Shown one piece after another: positions 34,872-42,455 of a stretch of DNA of 64,000 nt. Within the stretch, counting starts at the first letter, position 1. Every line of letters begins with the position of its first letter. The stretch lies in contig JADJHP010000006.1 of the NCBI GenBank assembly GCA_016707525.1, positions 343,324-407,323 of the forward strand, read 5' to 3'. The stretch is from Ignavibacteriota bacterium (GTDB lineage Bacteria; Bacteroidota; Ignavibacteria; UBA10030; UBA6906). The notes under the pieces were generated by a model. It saw only the letters and a list, made by a program, of their open reading frames with translations, was not told the origin of the DNA and searched no databases. A program made the translations under genes and the position numbers.

Positions 34872-35984
34872 ATGGTTTGGTACCGGCGTATGGTCGTCGT
34901 CATGGCGGTGGTGGCGTGGTGGGCATCAGCGGCCGACGCCCTCCCACGGTTCTCGGCACGCACGGGTATGAAATGCCAATCGTGTCACGTGGATCCCTCC
35001 GGCGGTGGCATGCGCCAGGCCTTCGGCGCCAAGTACGGGCGCGAAGAGTTGCCGGTGCCCGAGTGGTCCGATGGCATGAGCACCGAGGATGTCACGAACA
35101 TCATCACGAATGTGCTCGGGGTGGGGGCGGATTTCCGGACGCTGTATATGGTCCGGTCGGTCCCTGATTCGTCAGGGACGACGTCCAGGACGGAGAATTC
35201 CTTCTGGCAGATGCAGGGCGACCTGTATCTGAGTTTCCGCATCTCGAAGAAGGTCGGCCTCTATTTGAAGAAGGGATTGTACAGCGGCTTCGAGGTCTTT
35301 GGGTCGCTGCAGGTCCTTCCCTCGAATGGGCACATCAAAGTCGGGAAGTTCGTGCCGAACTACGGCATGCGGATGGATGATCATACGTCGTTCGTGCGGA
35401 CGTACACCGGTTTCAGTCCGGCGACCGGGAGGCCGGAGTTGACCGGTGTGGAGGCTGCGATCGCCCCCGGGGCATTCCGGATCGCGGCGGGGGTGTTCAA
35501 TGCCTCGGATGCGTTCGGTGGTGGGGACAGCCGGAAGGCATTTCTGGGAAGGGCGGAAGGGCTCTTTCCGCTCGGCGAGGACGTCACACTCGGCGTCGGC
35601 GCGAACGTGTACCGGCGCGAGCTGGAAGCCGGAGGGAAACAGACCCTGGCCGGCTCGTTCGGTTCGTTCAGTGCGGGCGATCTGACGGTGGTGGGCGAAG
35701 TGGATATGATCCGATCCGCGGTGGCGTCGAAGACGGTCACGGCAGTTGCGGGCTTCGGTGAGCTTGACTATGCGGTGACGCCGGGTGTCGATCTGAAATT
35801 CATGTATGACTTCTACGATCCCGACCGGGACCTGAAGAGCGGTTCGGTGTCCAGGTATAGTGTCGGGTTTGAATTCTTCCCGGTGTCCGGTGTTGAGGTC
35901 CGTCCTCTCTACAGGATCATCGTCGATGATCCGAAGGATGTCTCGAACAATGAATTGCATGTGCTCTTCCATCTCTATCTCTAA
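34872..35984 (+). CDS. Outer-membrane barrel protein with N-terminal heme c motif
   Basis: 370 residues. A signal peptide (VVVMAVVAWWASAADA) is followed by a heme motif C35-x2-C38-H39 (CQSCHVDPSGGG) in a short region conserved in porin-cytochrome proteins, then repeated amphipathic beta strands (DLYLSFRISKKVGLYLKKG, YSVGFEFFPVSGVEVRPLYR) to an aromatic C-terminus (VLFHLYL), as in outer-membrane barrels. It may carry electrons across or along the outer membrane. ATG at 34872 has an AAAGGA site upstream; the longer ORF from 34827 overlaps the regulator gene. Confidence 0.78.
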   Translation: MVWYRRMVVVMAVVAWWASAADALPRFSARTGMKCQSCHVDPSGGGMRQAFGAKYGREELPVPEWSDGMSTEDVTNIITNVLGVGADFRTLYMVRSVPDSSGTTSRTENSFWQMQGDLYLSFRISKKVGLYLKKGLYSGFEVFGSLQVLPSNGHIKVGKFVPNYGMRMDDHTSFVRTYTGFSPATGRPELTGVEAAIAPGAFRIAAGVFNASDAFGGGDSRKAFLGRAEGLFPLGEDVTLGVGANVYRRELEAGGKQTLAGSFGSFSAGDLTVVGEVDMIRSAVASKTVTAVAGFGELDYAVTPGVDLKFMYDFYDPDRDLKSGSVSRYSVGFEFFPVSGVEVRPLYRIIVDDPKDVSNNELHVLFHLYL

Positions 35985-35996
35985 GGGGAATCGTGT

Positions 35997-36407
35997 ATGA
36001 ATGTGCGCCGGGTTGTGCTGGTTGTCCTTGTCGTCCCGTCATTCCTGGGTCTTGCCGGTATGGAAAAGAGGCCGGGTGAGGGGGTGCCGGCATTCAAAGC
36101 GAATGTGATGCCGATCCTTCAGAAGCACTGTCTTCCGTGTCATGCGGAGGAGAGCTTCAATCCCAGTGCGCTGTCGCTGGATGATCACGCCGTGTTGATG
36201 AAGGGCGGAGAGCATGGAGCGGCGGTCGTGCCGGGAAAACCGGACGAGAGTTTGCTTGTGAAGAAGGTCCTTGCCGATCCGCCGTTCGGAGAGCGGATGC
36301 CGATGCGGTCGAAGCGGAGGAAGTCGGCGGAGCGCCCTGCGCAGCTGAGTGCAGACGAGGTGAAGGTGCTGCAGGAGTGGATAAGGGCGGGTGCGAAGAA
36401 CGACTAA
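35997..36407 (+). CDS. Cytochrome-c-type protein
   Basis: 136 residues with a signal or anchor segment (VVLVVLVVPSFLGLAG) and one heme c site, C45-x2-C48-H49 (CLPCHAEE). It resembles the earlier lipoprotein at 30909 (KANVMPILQKHCLPCHA, then GGEHGAAVVPGKPDESLLVKK and PPFGERMPM with a possible distal methionine). Last gene of the operon, 12 bases after the barrel gene and followed by a strong terminator. Confidence 0.85.
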   Translation: MNVRRVVLVVLVVPSFLGLAGMEKRPGEGVPAFKANVMPILQKHCLPCHAEESFNPSALSLDDHAVLMKGGEHGAAVVPGKPDESLLVKKVLADPPFGERMPMRSKRRKSAERPAQLSADEVKVLQEWIRAGAKND

Positions 36408-36438
36408 GAAAGTGTGGCAGTGGAGGAGGCTGGCGTAC

Positions 36439-36475
36439 GAAATGCCGGTGGGGCGACCCTCCGGCATTTTTTTTA
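36439..36475 (+). terminator. Strong rho-independent terminator of the heme operon
   Basis: AATGCCGG (36441-36448) pairs with CCGGCATT (36461-36468), loop of 12, followed by eight Ts up to about 36474. It closes the operon and insulates the lacI promoter. Confidence 0.9.
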
Positions 36476-36483
36476 CTTTACGC

Positions 36484-36512
36484 TTGACAATATCGATCTG
36501 GAGTTGTACAAT
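36484..36512 (+). promoter_or_regulatory. Sigma70-type promoter of the lacI gene
   Basis: TTGACA (36484-36489), 17 bp, TACAAT (36507-36512). Transcription would start near 36519, inside the first operator. Confidence 0.75.
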
Positions 36513-36577
36513 GTAAACGCTTACATAGCGGCCGCGGCCGCATGTTTTTTTTTCCTCTCTTATGTAAGCGTTTACAT
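36511..36577 (+). promoter_or_regulatory. Paired LacI-type operators
   Basis: ATGTAAACGCTTACAT (36511-36526) and ATGTAAGCGTTTACAT (36562-36577) are exact reverse complements of each other, 51 bp apart centre to centre, close to five helical turns. The first overlaps the -10 end and start site. The sequence is of the LacI/CcpA operator type, and the next gene encodes a LacI-family protein, so autorepression with looping is likely. Confidence 0.8.
36528..36553 (+). terminator. Attenuator-like GC palindrome plus T tract in lacI leader
   Basis: GCGGCCGCGGCCGC (36528-36541), a perfect palindrome able to form a 5-bp stem with a 4-base loop, is followed after ATG by nine Ts (36545-36553). It lies in the transcribed leader between the two operators, and could terminate a fraction of transcripts. 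Confidence 0.4.
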
Positions 36578-36619
36578 TTTCATCGACCCGATCCAACCAT
36601 CATTGTTCATCAGGACCAC

Positions 36620-37690
36620 ATGCCGACGACCATAAAAGAAGTTGCGCTCAAGGCTGGGGTGTCCATAGCGACCGTATCGCGGGCGCTGAACAATGTCGGC
36701 CCCGTCGATGAACGGACACGCCAGCATGTCCGGGAGGTCGCCCGCGAACTCCGCTACGTCCCGAATGCCACCGGCCGCAGCCTCAGCCGCCGGAAGACGG
36801 AGGCGATCGGGCTCCTCCTGCCGGATCTGTTCGGAGAGTTCTTTTCTGAAGTGCTCCGGGGCAGCGACCAGACCGCCCAGCAATCCAACTATCATCTGGT
36901 CGTGTCGAGTTCTCATAACAACCGCCGTCAGATCCGCGCCGCACTCACGATGATGCGGGGCAGGGTCGATGCCCTGGTCATCATGTCGCCGCACATCGAT
37001 GCCGAGACCCTGAACGAGAACCTCCCGCAGTCGCTCCCCGTCGTCCTCCTGAACTATCAACTGGAATCCGATGCGTACGATTCCATCACGGTCGACAACT
37101 TCGGCGGCGCGAAGGACATGGTGACACATCTCCTGGATCACGGCCACCGCCGCGTCGCGATCATCACCGGTACGCCGGGGAATACGGACTCCGATGAACG
37201 TCTGCGCGGCTATCATGCGGCCCTCGCGGCCCACGGCATTCCGGCGGATGAACAGCTCATCGTGCCCGGACATTTTTCCGAGACCTCGGGTGTGGATGCG
37301 GTGAAGACGCTTCTGGCGTTGCCGCACCGGCCGACGGCGATCTTCGCCTCCAATGATGCGATGGCGGTGGGAGCGCTCAGCGCCTTGCGCGATGCAGGCG
37401 TGGATGTGCCCGAGGAAATGGCGCTGGCAGGGTTCGACGATGTACCATTCGCTTCGTACACGACCCCGACCCTGTCGTCCGTGCGCGTCGGGATCCATGC
37501 ACTCGGCGTCCTGGCGATCGAAACGGCGCTGCATGCCGTCCGTCATCAGAATACGCATCGCAGACAGCAGATCATCACCCCGACGACGCTGAGCCTGCGT
37601 GCCTCATGTGGGTGTTCACTCGTGCAACAGAGCGAACCCCTGACGCCGCAGACTCTCGCGCTGCCCGGGGCGGTTCCCGTTCCTGTGTAA
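36620..37690 (+). CDS. LacI-family transcription regulator
   Basis: 356 residues. The helix-turn-helix and hinge are at the N-terminus (TIKEVALKAGVSIATVSRAL), then a sugar-binding periplasmic-protein-like core (IGLLLPDLFGEFFSEVLRG, VDALVIMSPH, ITVDNFGGAKDMVTHLLDHG, AIFASNDAMAVGAL, MALAGFDDVPFA). The ATG at 36620 starts the DNA-binding domain directly; the longer ORF from 36542 crosses the second operator. Its own promoter carries the operators. It heads a glycan utilisation locus and probably responds to a breakdown product of that glycan. Confidence 0.92.
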   Translation: MPTTIKEVALKAGVSIATVSRALNNVGPVDERTRQHVREVARELRYVPNATGRSLSRRKTEAIGLLLPDLFGEFFSEVLRGSDQTAQQSNYHLVVSSSHNNRRQIRAALTMMRGRVDALVIMSPHIDAETLNENLPQSLPVVLLNYQLESDAYDSITVDNFGGAKDMVTHLLDHGHRRVAIITGTPGNTDSDERLRGYHAALAAHGIPADEQLIVPGHFSETSGVDAVKTLLALPHRPTAIFASNDAMAVGALSALRDAGVDVPEEMALAGFDDVPFASYTTPTLSSVRVGIHALGVLAIETALHAVRHQNTHRRQQIITPTTLSLRASCGCSLVQQSEPLTPQTLALPGAVPVPV

Positions 37691-37740
37691 GCAACGATAC
37701 ATTCAGTCAGCACCAAACCCGTAATCCACGTTGTACACCT

Positions 37741-37760
37741 GGAGATGCTGTCCCATCTCC
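37741..37760 (+). other. Stem-loop downstream of lacI
   Basis: GGAGATG (37741-37747) and CATCTCC (37754-37760) form a perfect 7-bp stem with a 6-base loop between lacI and the CBM9-like gene. No T tract follows. It may protect or process the message. Confidence 0.35.
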
Positions 37761-37790
37761 ATCATTCAATCACCACAGGAGGTAATCGTC

Positions 37791-39695
37791 ATGAGAGCAA
37801 AACTCTCTACCATGGCTGTTGTGGCCTTGCTCCTCGTATCGGTGAGCGCATTCGGTCAGATGACCAAGCGCCCCGATGCGGTCTGGGCACGCACCACAGC
37901 GACCGCGATCACGCTCGACGGCAAGCTCAACGAAGCCGCATGGGCGGTCGCCGAATCGATCCGTGTGCAGTATGGTCTGTCGTCCGGCGATCCGGGCGGC
38001 GGCTGGGTCTTTGAGAACGGCGTAAAGCCGCCGACGGATCCGACCGACGCAACGGTGAAGTTCCTCGTCTACGGCGACAGTCTGTATATTTCCGTTCTGT
38101 GCCGTGACAAGTCTATCGGTGCCGGGCTCTGGGCCCACAACGACGCTCTGCTGATGAACCTGCGCTTCCCGCAGCCCACCGGCAATGCCGGTGTGATCAA
38201 GGTTCCCGGCCAGACGCAGCAGAACTTCGAGATGTTCTATGGCTGGGTGGCAGAAGGCTGGGCGGATACCACGACGAAGGAAGTCGGCGCACTGCCGGCA
38301 TTCATGGGCTTCGCAGGGTCGACGTATACGCACCCGCGTCCGGATTCCCTCCGCCAGATCTGGGATGCCGCGACCTTTGTGCAGGGGACGACGAACAGCG
38401 ACACCAAGACCGATACCGCCTGGACGACCGAGCTCGTGTTCAACCTGAAGTTCTGGGGATACAAACCGAAGCAGGTCGGCGGCGATATCGCGATGTGGAA
38501 CGTGGCCATCTGGGACAACGATTTTGAATGGCCGATGGATACGCTCAAGCAGTCTTCCAACCGCACGTTCCTCCAGGGGCCGTGGGGCAATGCCAGCTCC
38601 CTCAGTCACCTGAAGATCTTCATGCGCTCGGATGTGACGACCTCCGGCTCCGTGCCTGCGATCGCAGCGGACTACGAGATCCCGGGTACCACCTCGTGGC
38701 CGTCGCCGGTCATCGATGGCGTCCTGAACGAAGGTATCTGGAAGAGTGCGCCGTCCCTGTCGATGAAGTATGGCGACGGTGCGCTCCGTGCTGCCTATCC
38801 GAACACCTTGAAGTACCGCAGCGGTCAGACCCAGCAGGAAGTGAACGGCGCGATGAACCCCGTACTCGATCCGAGTCTGGTGACCGTGAAGGCTGCTGTG
38901 AAGAACGATACGCTGTTCCTGGGCTTCAACGTCAACGACCGGTTCGTCCAGTCGGTGGACAATGAGAACCGCTGGGACGGTCTCAATGTCATCTTCAACC
39001 ATCGCACGCTCCTGGATGGCGACAATGCGATCGCAGGCATGCGTTTCGCGTTCCGTGTGGATTCCGCCGGCCAGACGAAGCGCCTCTTCGACCTCTCACC
39101 GGATGGCTTTGACTCCCTCGGGACGATCGTTCGCGTGAAGATCGCCCTCAAGGGCGGCACCACGGTGGACACGCTCGGGACGACGGCTGATTCCGGCTAC
39201 ACCGCTGAAATGGCGATCCGCCTCACGGGCCTCGGCTACGCCGCCGGTCGCGGTGATGGCATTGCCTACTTCTCGCTGATCAACTACGACGGCGATTCGT
39301 TCAACGGCGGGTCGTACGGCGTGAAGACGTGGCTTGGCCGCCCGGGCGACTGGGATGACGGTCCGGCGATGTTCTGGATCAACCCGAGCGGTGTCAACGC
39401 TGTCGAAGCCGAAGGTCAGCTCCCCGAAGACTTCCAGCTCCTCGGCAACTTCCCGAACCCCTTCAACCCGTCCACCACGATCAAGTTCCAGATCGCCCGG
39501 GCGAGCGAAGTGGTGCTGGATGTGTATGACCTCCTCGGACGCCTCGTGAATTCGCAGTCCCTCGGCGTGCGTCAGGCCGGCGACCACAGCGTGAGCTTCA
39601 ACGCGGCGGGCCTTGCTTCCGGCTCGTATTTCTACCGCCTGAAGAACGTGACCACGGGCGCCACGCTCCTCGGCAAGATGATGCTGATGAAGTAA
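37791..39695 (+). CDS. CBM9-like T9SS-secreted protein
   Basis: 634 residues with a signal peptide (MAVVALLLVSVSAFGQ). Two carbohydrate-binding family 9-like units are suggested by LDGKLNEAAWAVAESI (about residue 40) and VIDGVLNEGIWKSAPSL (about residue 305). The C-terminus is a T9SS sorting domain (LLGNFPNPFNPSTTIKFQ, LASGSYFYRL). A near-perfect AGGAGGT site (37777-37783) precedes the ATG at 37791. It is likely a surface glycan-binding protein for the locus, comparable in role to SusD-like or SusE-like proteins. Confidence 0.8.
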   Translation: MRAKLSTMAVVALLLVSVSAFGQMTKRPDAVWARTTATAITLDGKLNEAAWAVAESIRVQYGLSSGDPGGGWVFENGVKPPTDPTDATVKFLVYGDSLYISVLCRDKSIGAGLWAHNDALLMNLRFPQPTGNAGVIKVPGQTQQNFEMFYGWVAEGWADTTTKEVGALPAFMGFAGSTYTHPRPDSLRQIWDAATFVQGTTNSDTKTDTAWTTELVFNLKFWGYKPKQVGGDIAMWNVAIWDNDFEWPMDTLKQSSNRTFLQGPWGNASSLSHLKIFMRSDVTTSGSVPAIAADYEIPGTTSWPSPVIDGVLNEGIWKSAPSLSMKYGDGALRAAYPNTLKYRSGQTQQEVNGAMNPVLDPSLVTVKAAVKNDTLFLGFNVNDRFVQSVDNENRWDGLNVIFNHRTLLDGDNAIAGMRFAFRVDSAGQTKRLFDLSPDGFDSLGTIVRVKIALKGGTTVDTLGTTADSGYTAEMAIRLTGLGYAAGRGDGIAYFSLINYDGDSFNGGSYGVKTWLGRPGDWDDGPAMFWINPSGVNAVEAEGQLPEDFQLLGNFPNPFNPSTTIKFQIARASEVVLDVYDLLGRLVNSQSLGVRQAGDHSVSFNAAGLASGSYFYRLKNVTTGATLLGKMMLMK

Positions 39696-39713
39696 CAGCT
39701 GTCCATCATTCAC

Positions 39714-39747
39714 CCCCTCCACCCCGCGATCCGCGCGGGGTGGGGGG
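39714..39747 (+). other. Very stable intercistronic hairpin
   Basis: CCACCCCGCG (39719-39728) pairs with CGCGGGGTGG (39734-39743) over a 5-base loop; flanking C and G runs extend the stem to about 14 bp with one wobble. No T tract follows. Placed between the binding-protein gene and the TonB receptor gene, it could reduce read-through or stabilise the upstream message. Confidence 0.55.
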
Positions 39748-39772
39748 ATGTGTTTCAAAGGGACGCATCGCC

Positions 39773-42430
39773 ATGAACCACACGACAACCAGGACCGGCG
39801 TGAGCTGTGTCGCGTTGCTGCTCTTCCTTGCTGCGGTACCGCTGCTCGCGGGCACAACCGGTAAGATCGCAGGGCGCATTGTGGACGCCAAGAATGAGCC
39901 ATTGCCCAGCGCCAACATCATCCTTGCCGGCACCAAGCTTGGCGGCGTGACCGATATCGATGGGTACTATTCCATCATCAACGTTCCCCCGGGGACCTAC
40001 ACCGTCCAATTCCGGCTGGTCGGCTACCGCCCGCACTCCGCGCGTGAGGTCAGGGTCTCCGTGAACACGACGACCAAGATCGATGCCGTCCTCGAAGATG
40101 CCTCCATCACCACGCAGGACGTGGTGGTGACCGCGCAGCGGCCCGTCGTCGATGTGGGTGCCACGAGCACCACGGCGACCATCTCCGACAGCGACATTCG
40201 AACCCTTCCCGTTCAGGAACTGCAGGATATCGTGAACCTCCAGGCAGGTGTCGTGGACGGACACTTCCGCGGCGGCCGTGCCGGCGAAGTGCAGTATCAG
40301 GTGAACGGGGTCTCGGTCAACAACGTGTTCGACAATACTTCCACCGTCCGCATCGACCGGTCCCTGATCCAGGAAGTGCAGGTCATCACCGGCACCTTCG
40401 ATGCCGAATACGGACAGGCCATGAGCGGTGTGGTCAATACCGTCCTCAAATCGGGCGGCGAGAATTTCACCGTGGATGCCGAGGCGTTCGCGGGATCGTT
40501 CCTCTACGGCGATGACGGCTATCGGAACCTGGACTTCACGTTCCGTCCTGCCACCACCCAGAATTATCAACTGAGCATCAGTGGCCCCACCGGCCTCCCC
40601 CAGACCTTCTTCCTGCTCAATGCGCGCCGGTACCACTTCGACGATTATCTGTACGGCAAGAGGCTGTTCACGATCAATGACTCCTCGGATTTTGCGCGCG
40701 GCATCGCGTATCCGACCGGCGACAGCAGCGAGGTGGCGATGGGGTACACCCGCGAATGGTCCGGCCTCGGGAAGATCACCAATAAGTCCATTCCCGAGCT
40801 CGAGATCAGCTATCAGATCCTCTTCAATCTGATCGAAGGCAAGAACCTCGGCGGCGCCTTCTCCTGGCGCATCAACCCCGATGGCCGCACCACGCAGAAA
40901 AAGCGTTCCTACGTCCACGGGCTGGATATCACGCACACGCTCTCGTCCTCGACATTCTATACGGTCAGTGTCCGGCAGAACTATTTCAGCTATACCGACT
41001 GGGCGTATGAGGACTTCTTCGATCCCCGGTACGACCTCGTGCAGCAAGGTCCGTTGAGTCTGAACGCCGACTACTATTATGGGGCCATCGTGCGCGGCGT
41101 GGACCTCTCGCGGTATCTGCAGAAGACCGACACCTATCTTGCGAAGGCGTCGGTGACAAGCCAGATCTCGCGTGCGCATCAGATCAAGGCCGGTGTCGAG
41201 GTCCAGCGATCGACGATGGAATTCGGTGCGCCCGGATGGCTGCTCGCCAAACAGGTCGGCAACACCTCCGTCCTGACCCGCGTGTATGACGATCCGCCCG
41301 AGTACCCCGGTGCACGGACGTACACCCCGATCTCCGGCGCGGCCTACCTGCACGACCTCATCGAGTGGAACGACCTGACCATCCGCGCCGGTGTTCGTTT
41401 TGAATACTTCGATGGACGGTCCACCATGCCCGCGGATCTCGCGAATCCGGCGAACGCCATTCCCGGCGCGCCGACGGGGACGCGGTCGACCACCAAGAAG
41501 ACCACGCTCGCTCCGCGCCTGGGCATTTCGTATCCGATCACCTCGACATCATCCGTCTATTTCTCCTATGGACACTTCTACCAACTGCCCAATCTCGGGG
41601 ATATGTACCGTAACGCCGACTACAACCGGCTTTCGCTGTTGCAGGCGGGAGCGTTGGATTACGGTGTGCTCGGCAACCCTGACGTGAAGCCCGAACAGAC
41701 CGTCCAGTACGAGGTCGGCTACAAGAACGCGCTCACGGATGCCTTCGGCATCTCGGTGAACCTCTTTTATAAGGACATTCGTGATCTGCTCGGCGTGCAG
41801 TTCGTGAATACCTATACCGGTGCACAGTACTCCCGGCTGTCGAACATCGACTTCGGCAACGTCACCGGTTTCACCGTCTCCCTCGACCAGCGCCGCATCG
41901 GCCTCCTGAGCACGTCGCTCGATTACACCTGGCAGCTTGCGCAGGGTAATTCCAGCGATCCGCAGGAGACCGCGAACCTCGCGCAGGCGGGTCTTGATGC
42001 CCGTCCGCAGACACTGCCGTTCTCCTGGGATCAGCGCCATACCGTGAACCTCACCGTGCAGTTGTCCAACCCCGAGGACTATTCCGTCAGTGCGGTCGTC
42101 CGCTATGCCAGTGGCCAACCCTATACGCCATCGATCGGCCTCGGGTTGACCGGGCAGATCGAGCGGAATTCCGGGAGGAAACCGGAAGGGGTCCTCGTGG
42201 ACCTGCGGGGCGAAAAGTACTTCACGCTCGGCGGGTGGAACATGAGTGTCTTCGCGCGAGTCTTCAACCTCTTCAATGCCCGATACTTCAACGGCTCGGT
42301 GTTCGCCAACACCGGGAGCCCTGATTATTCGACGACCCCGTACACCGACCGCGGGTCCCTGGCCGATCCGACCAGGTACTACGCACCGCGCCGGTTCGAG
42401 ATCGGTATTTCCCTGAATTCATCTTTGTGA
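39773..42430 (+). CDS. TonB-dependent receptor with regulatory-like extension
   Basis: 885-residue outer-membrane receptor. After the signal peptide (CVALLLFLAAVPLLAG) comes a carboxypeptidase-regulatory-like domain (GKIAGRIVDAKNEPLPSANI, GYYSIINVPPGTYTVQF), then the plug (VVVTAQRPVVDVGATST, VVDGHFRGGRAGEVQYQVNG, TFDAEYGQAMSGVVNTVLK) and a barrel ending in aromatic strands. This is the SusC-type layout. Located in a glycan locus, it probably imports oligosaccharides released by the secreted glycosidases. ATG at 39773 chosen over an upstream ATG at 39740, which would prepend a non-hydrophobic leader from the hairpin region. Confidence 0.9.
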   Translation: MNHTTTRTGVSCVALLLFLAAVPLLAGTTGKIAGRIVDAKNEPLPSANIILAGTKLGGVTDIDGYYSIINVPPGTYTVQFRLVGYRPHSAREVRVSVNTTTKIDAVLEDASITTQDVVVTAQRPVVDVGATSTTATISDSDIRTLPVQELQDIVNLQAGVVDGHFRGGRAGEVQYQVNGVSVNNVFDNTSTVRIDRSLIQEVQVITGTFDAEYGQAMSGVVNTVLKSGGENFTVDAEAFAGSFLYGDDGYRNLDFTFRPATTQNYQLSISGPTGLPQTFFLLNARRYHFDDYLYGKRLFTINDSSDFARGIAYPTGDSSEVAMGYTREWSGLGKITNKSIPELEISYQILFNLIEGKNLGGAFSWRINPDGRTTQKKRSYVHGLDITHTLSSSTFYTVSVRQNYFSYTDWAYEDFFDPRYDLVQQGPLSLNADYYYGAIVRGVDLSRYLQKTDTYLAKASVTSQISRAHQIKAGVEVQRSTMEFGAPGWLLAKQVGNTSVLTRVYDDPPEYPGARTYTPISGAAYLHDLIEWNDLTIRAGVRFEYFDGRSTMPADLANPANAIPGAPTGTRSTTKKTTLAPRLGISYPITSTSSVYFSYGHFYQLPNLGDMYRNADYNRLSLLQAGALDYGVLGNPDVKPEQTVQYEVGYKNALTDAFGISVNLFYKDIRDLLGVQFVNTYTGAQYSRLSNIDFGNVTGFTVSLDQRRIGLLSTSLDYTWQLAQGNSSDPQETANLAQAGLDARPQTLPFSWDQRHTVNLTVQLSNPEDYSVSAVVRYASGQPYTPSIGLGLTGQIERNSGRKPEGVLVDLRGEKYFTLGGWNMSVFARVFNLFNARYFNGSVFANTGSPDYSTTPYTDRGSLADPTRYYAPRRFEIGISLNSSL

Positions 42431-42455
42431 GCCGGCCATGGAGAGACAGTCATTC

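Noticed and set aside
36528..36541. GC palindrome as an attachment or restriction-phase site
   Set aside because: No integrase, transposase or target duplication nearby; position in a leader before a T tract is better explained as a terminator-like hairpin.
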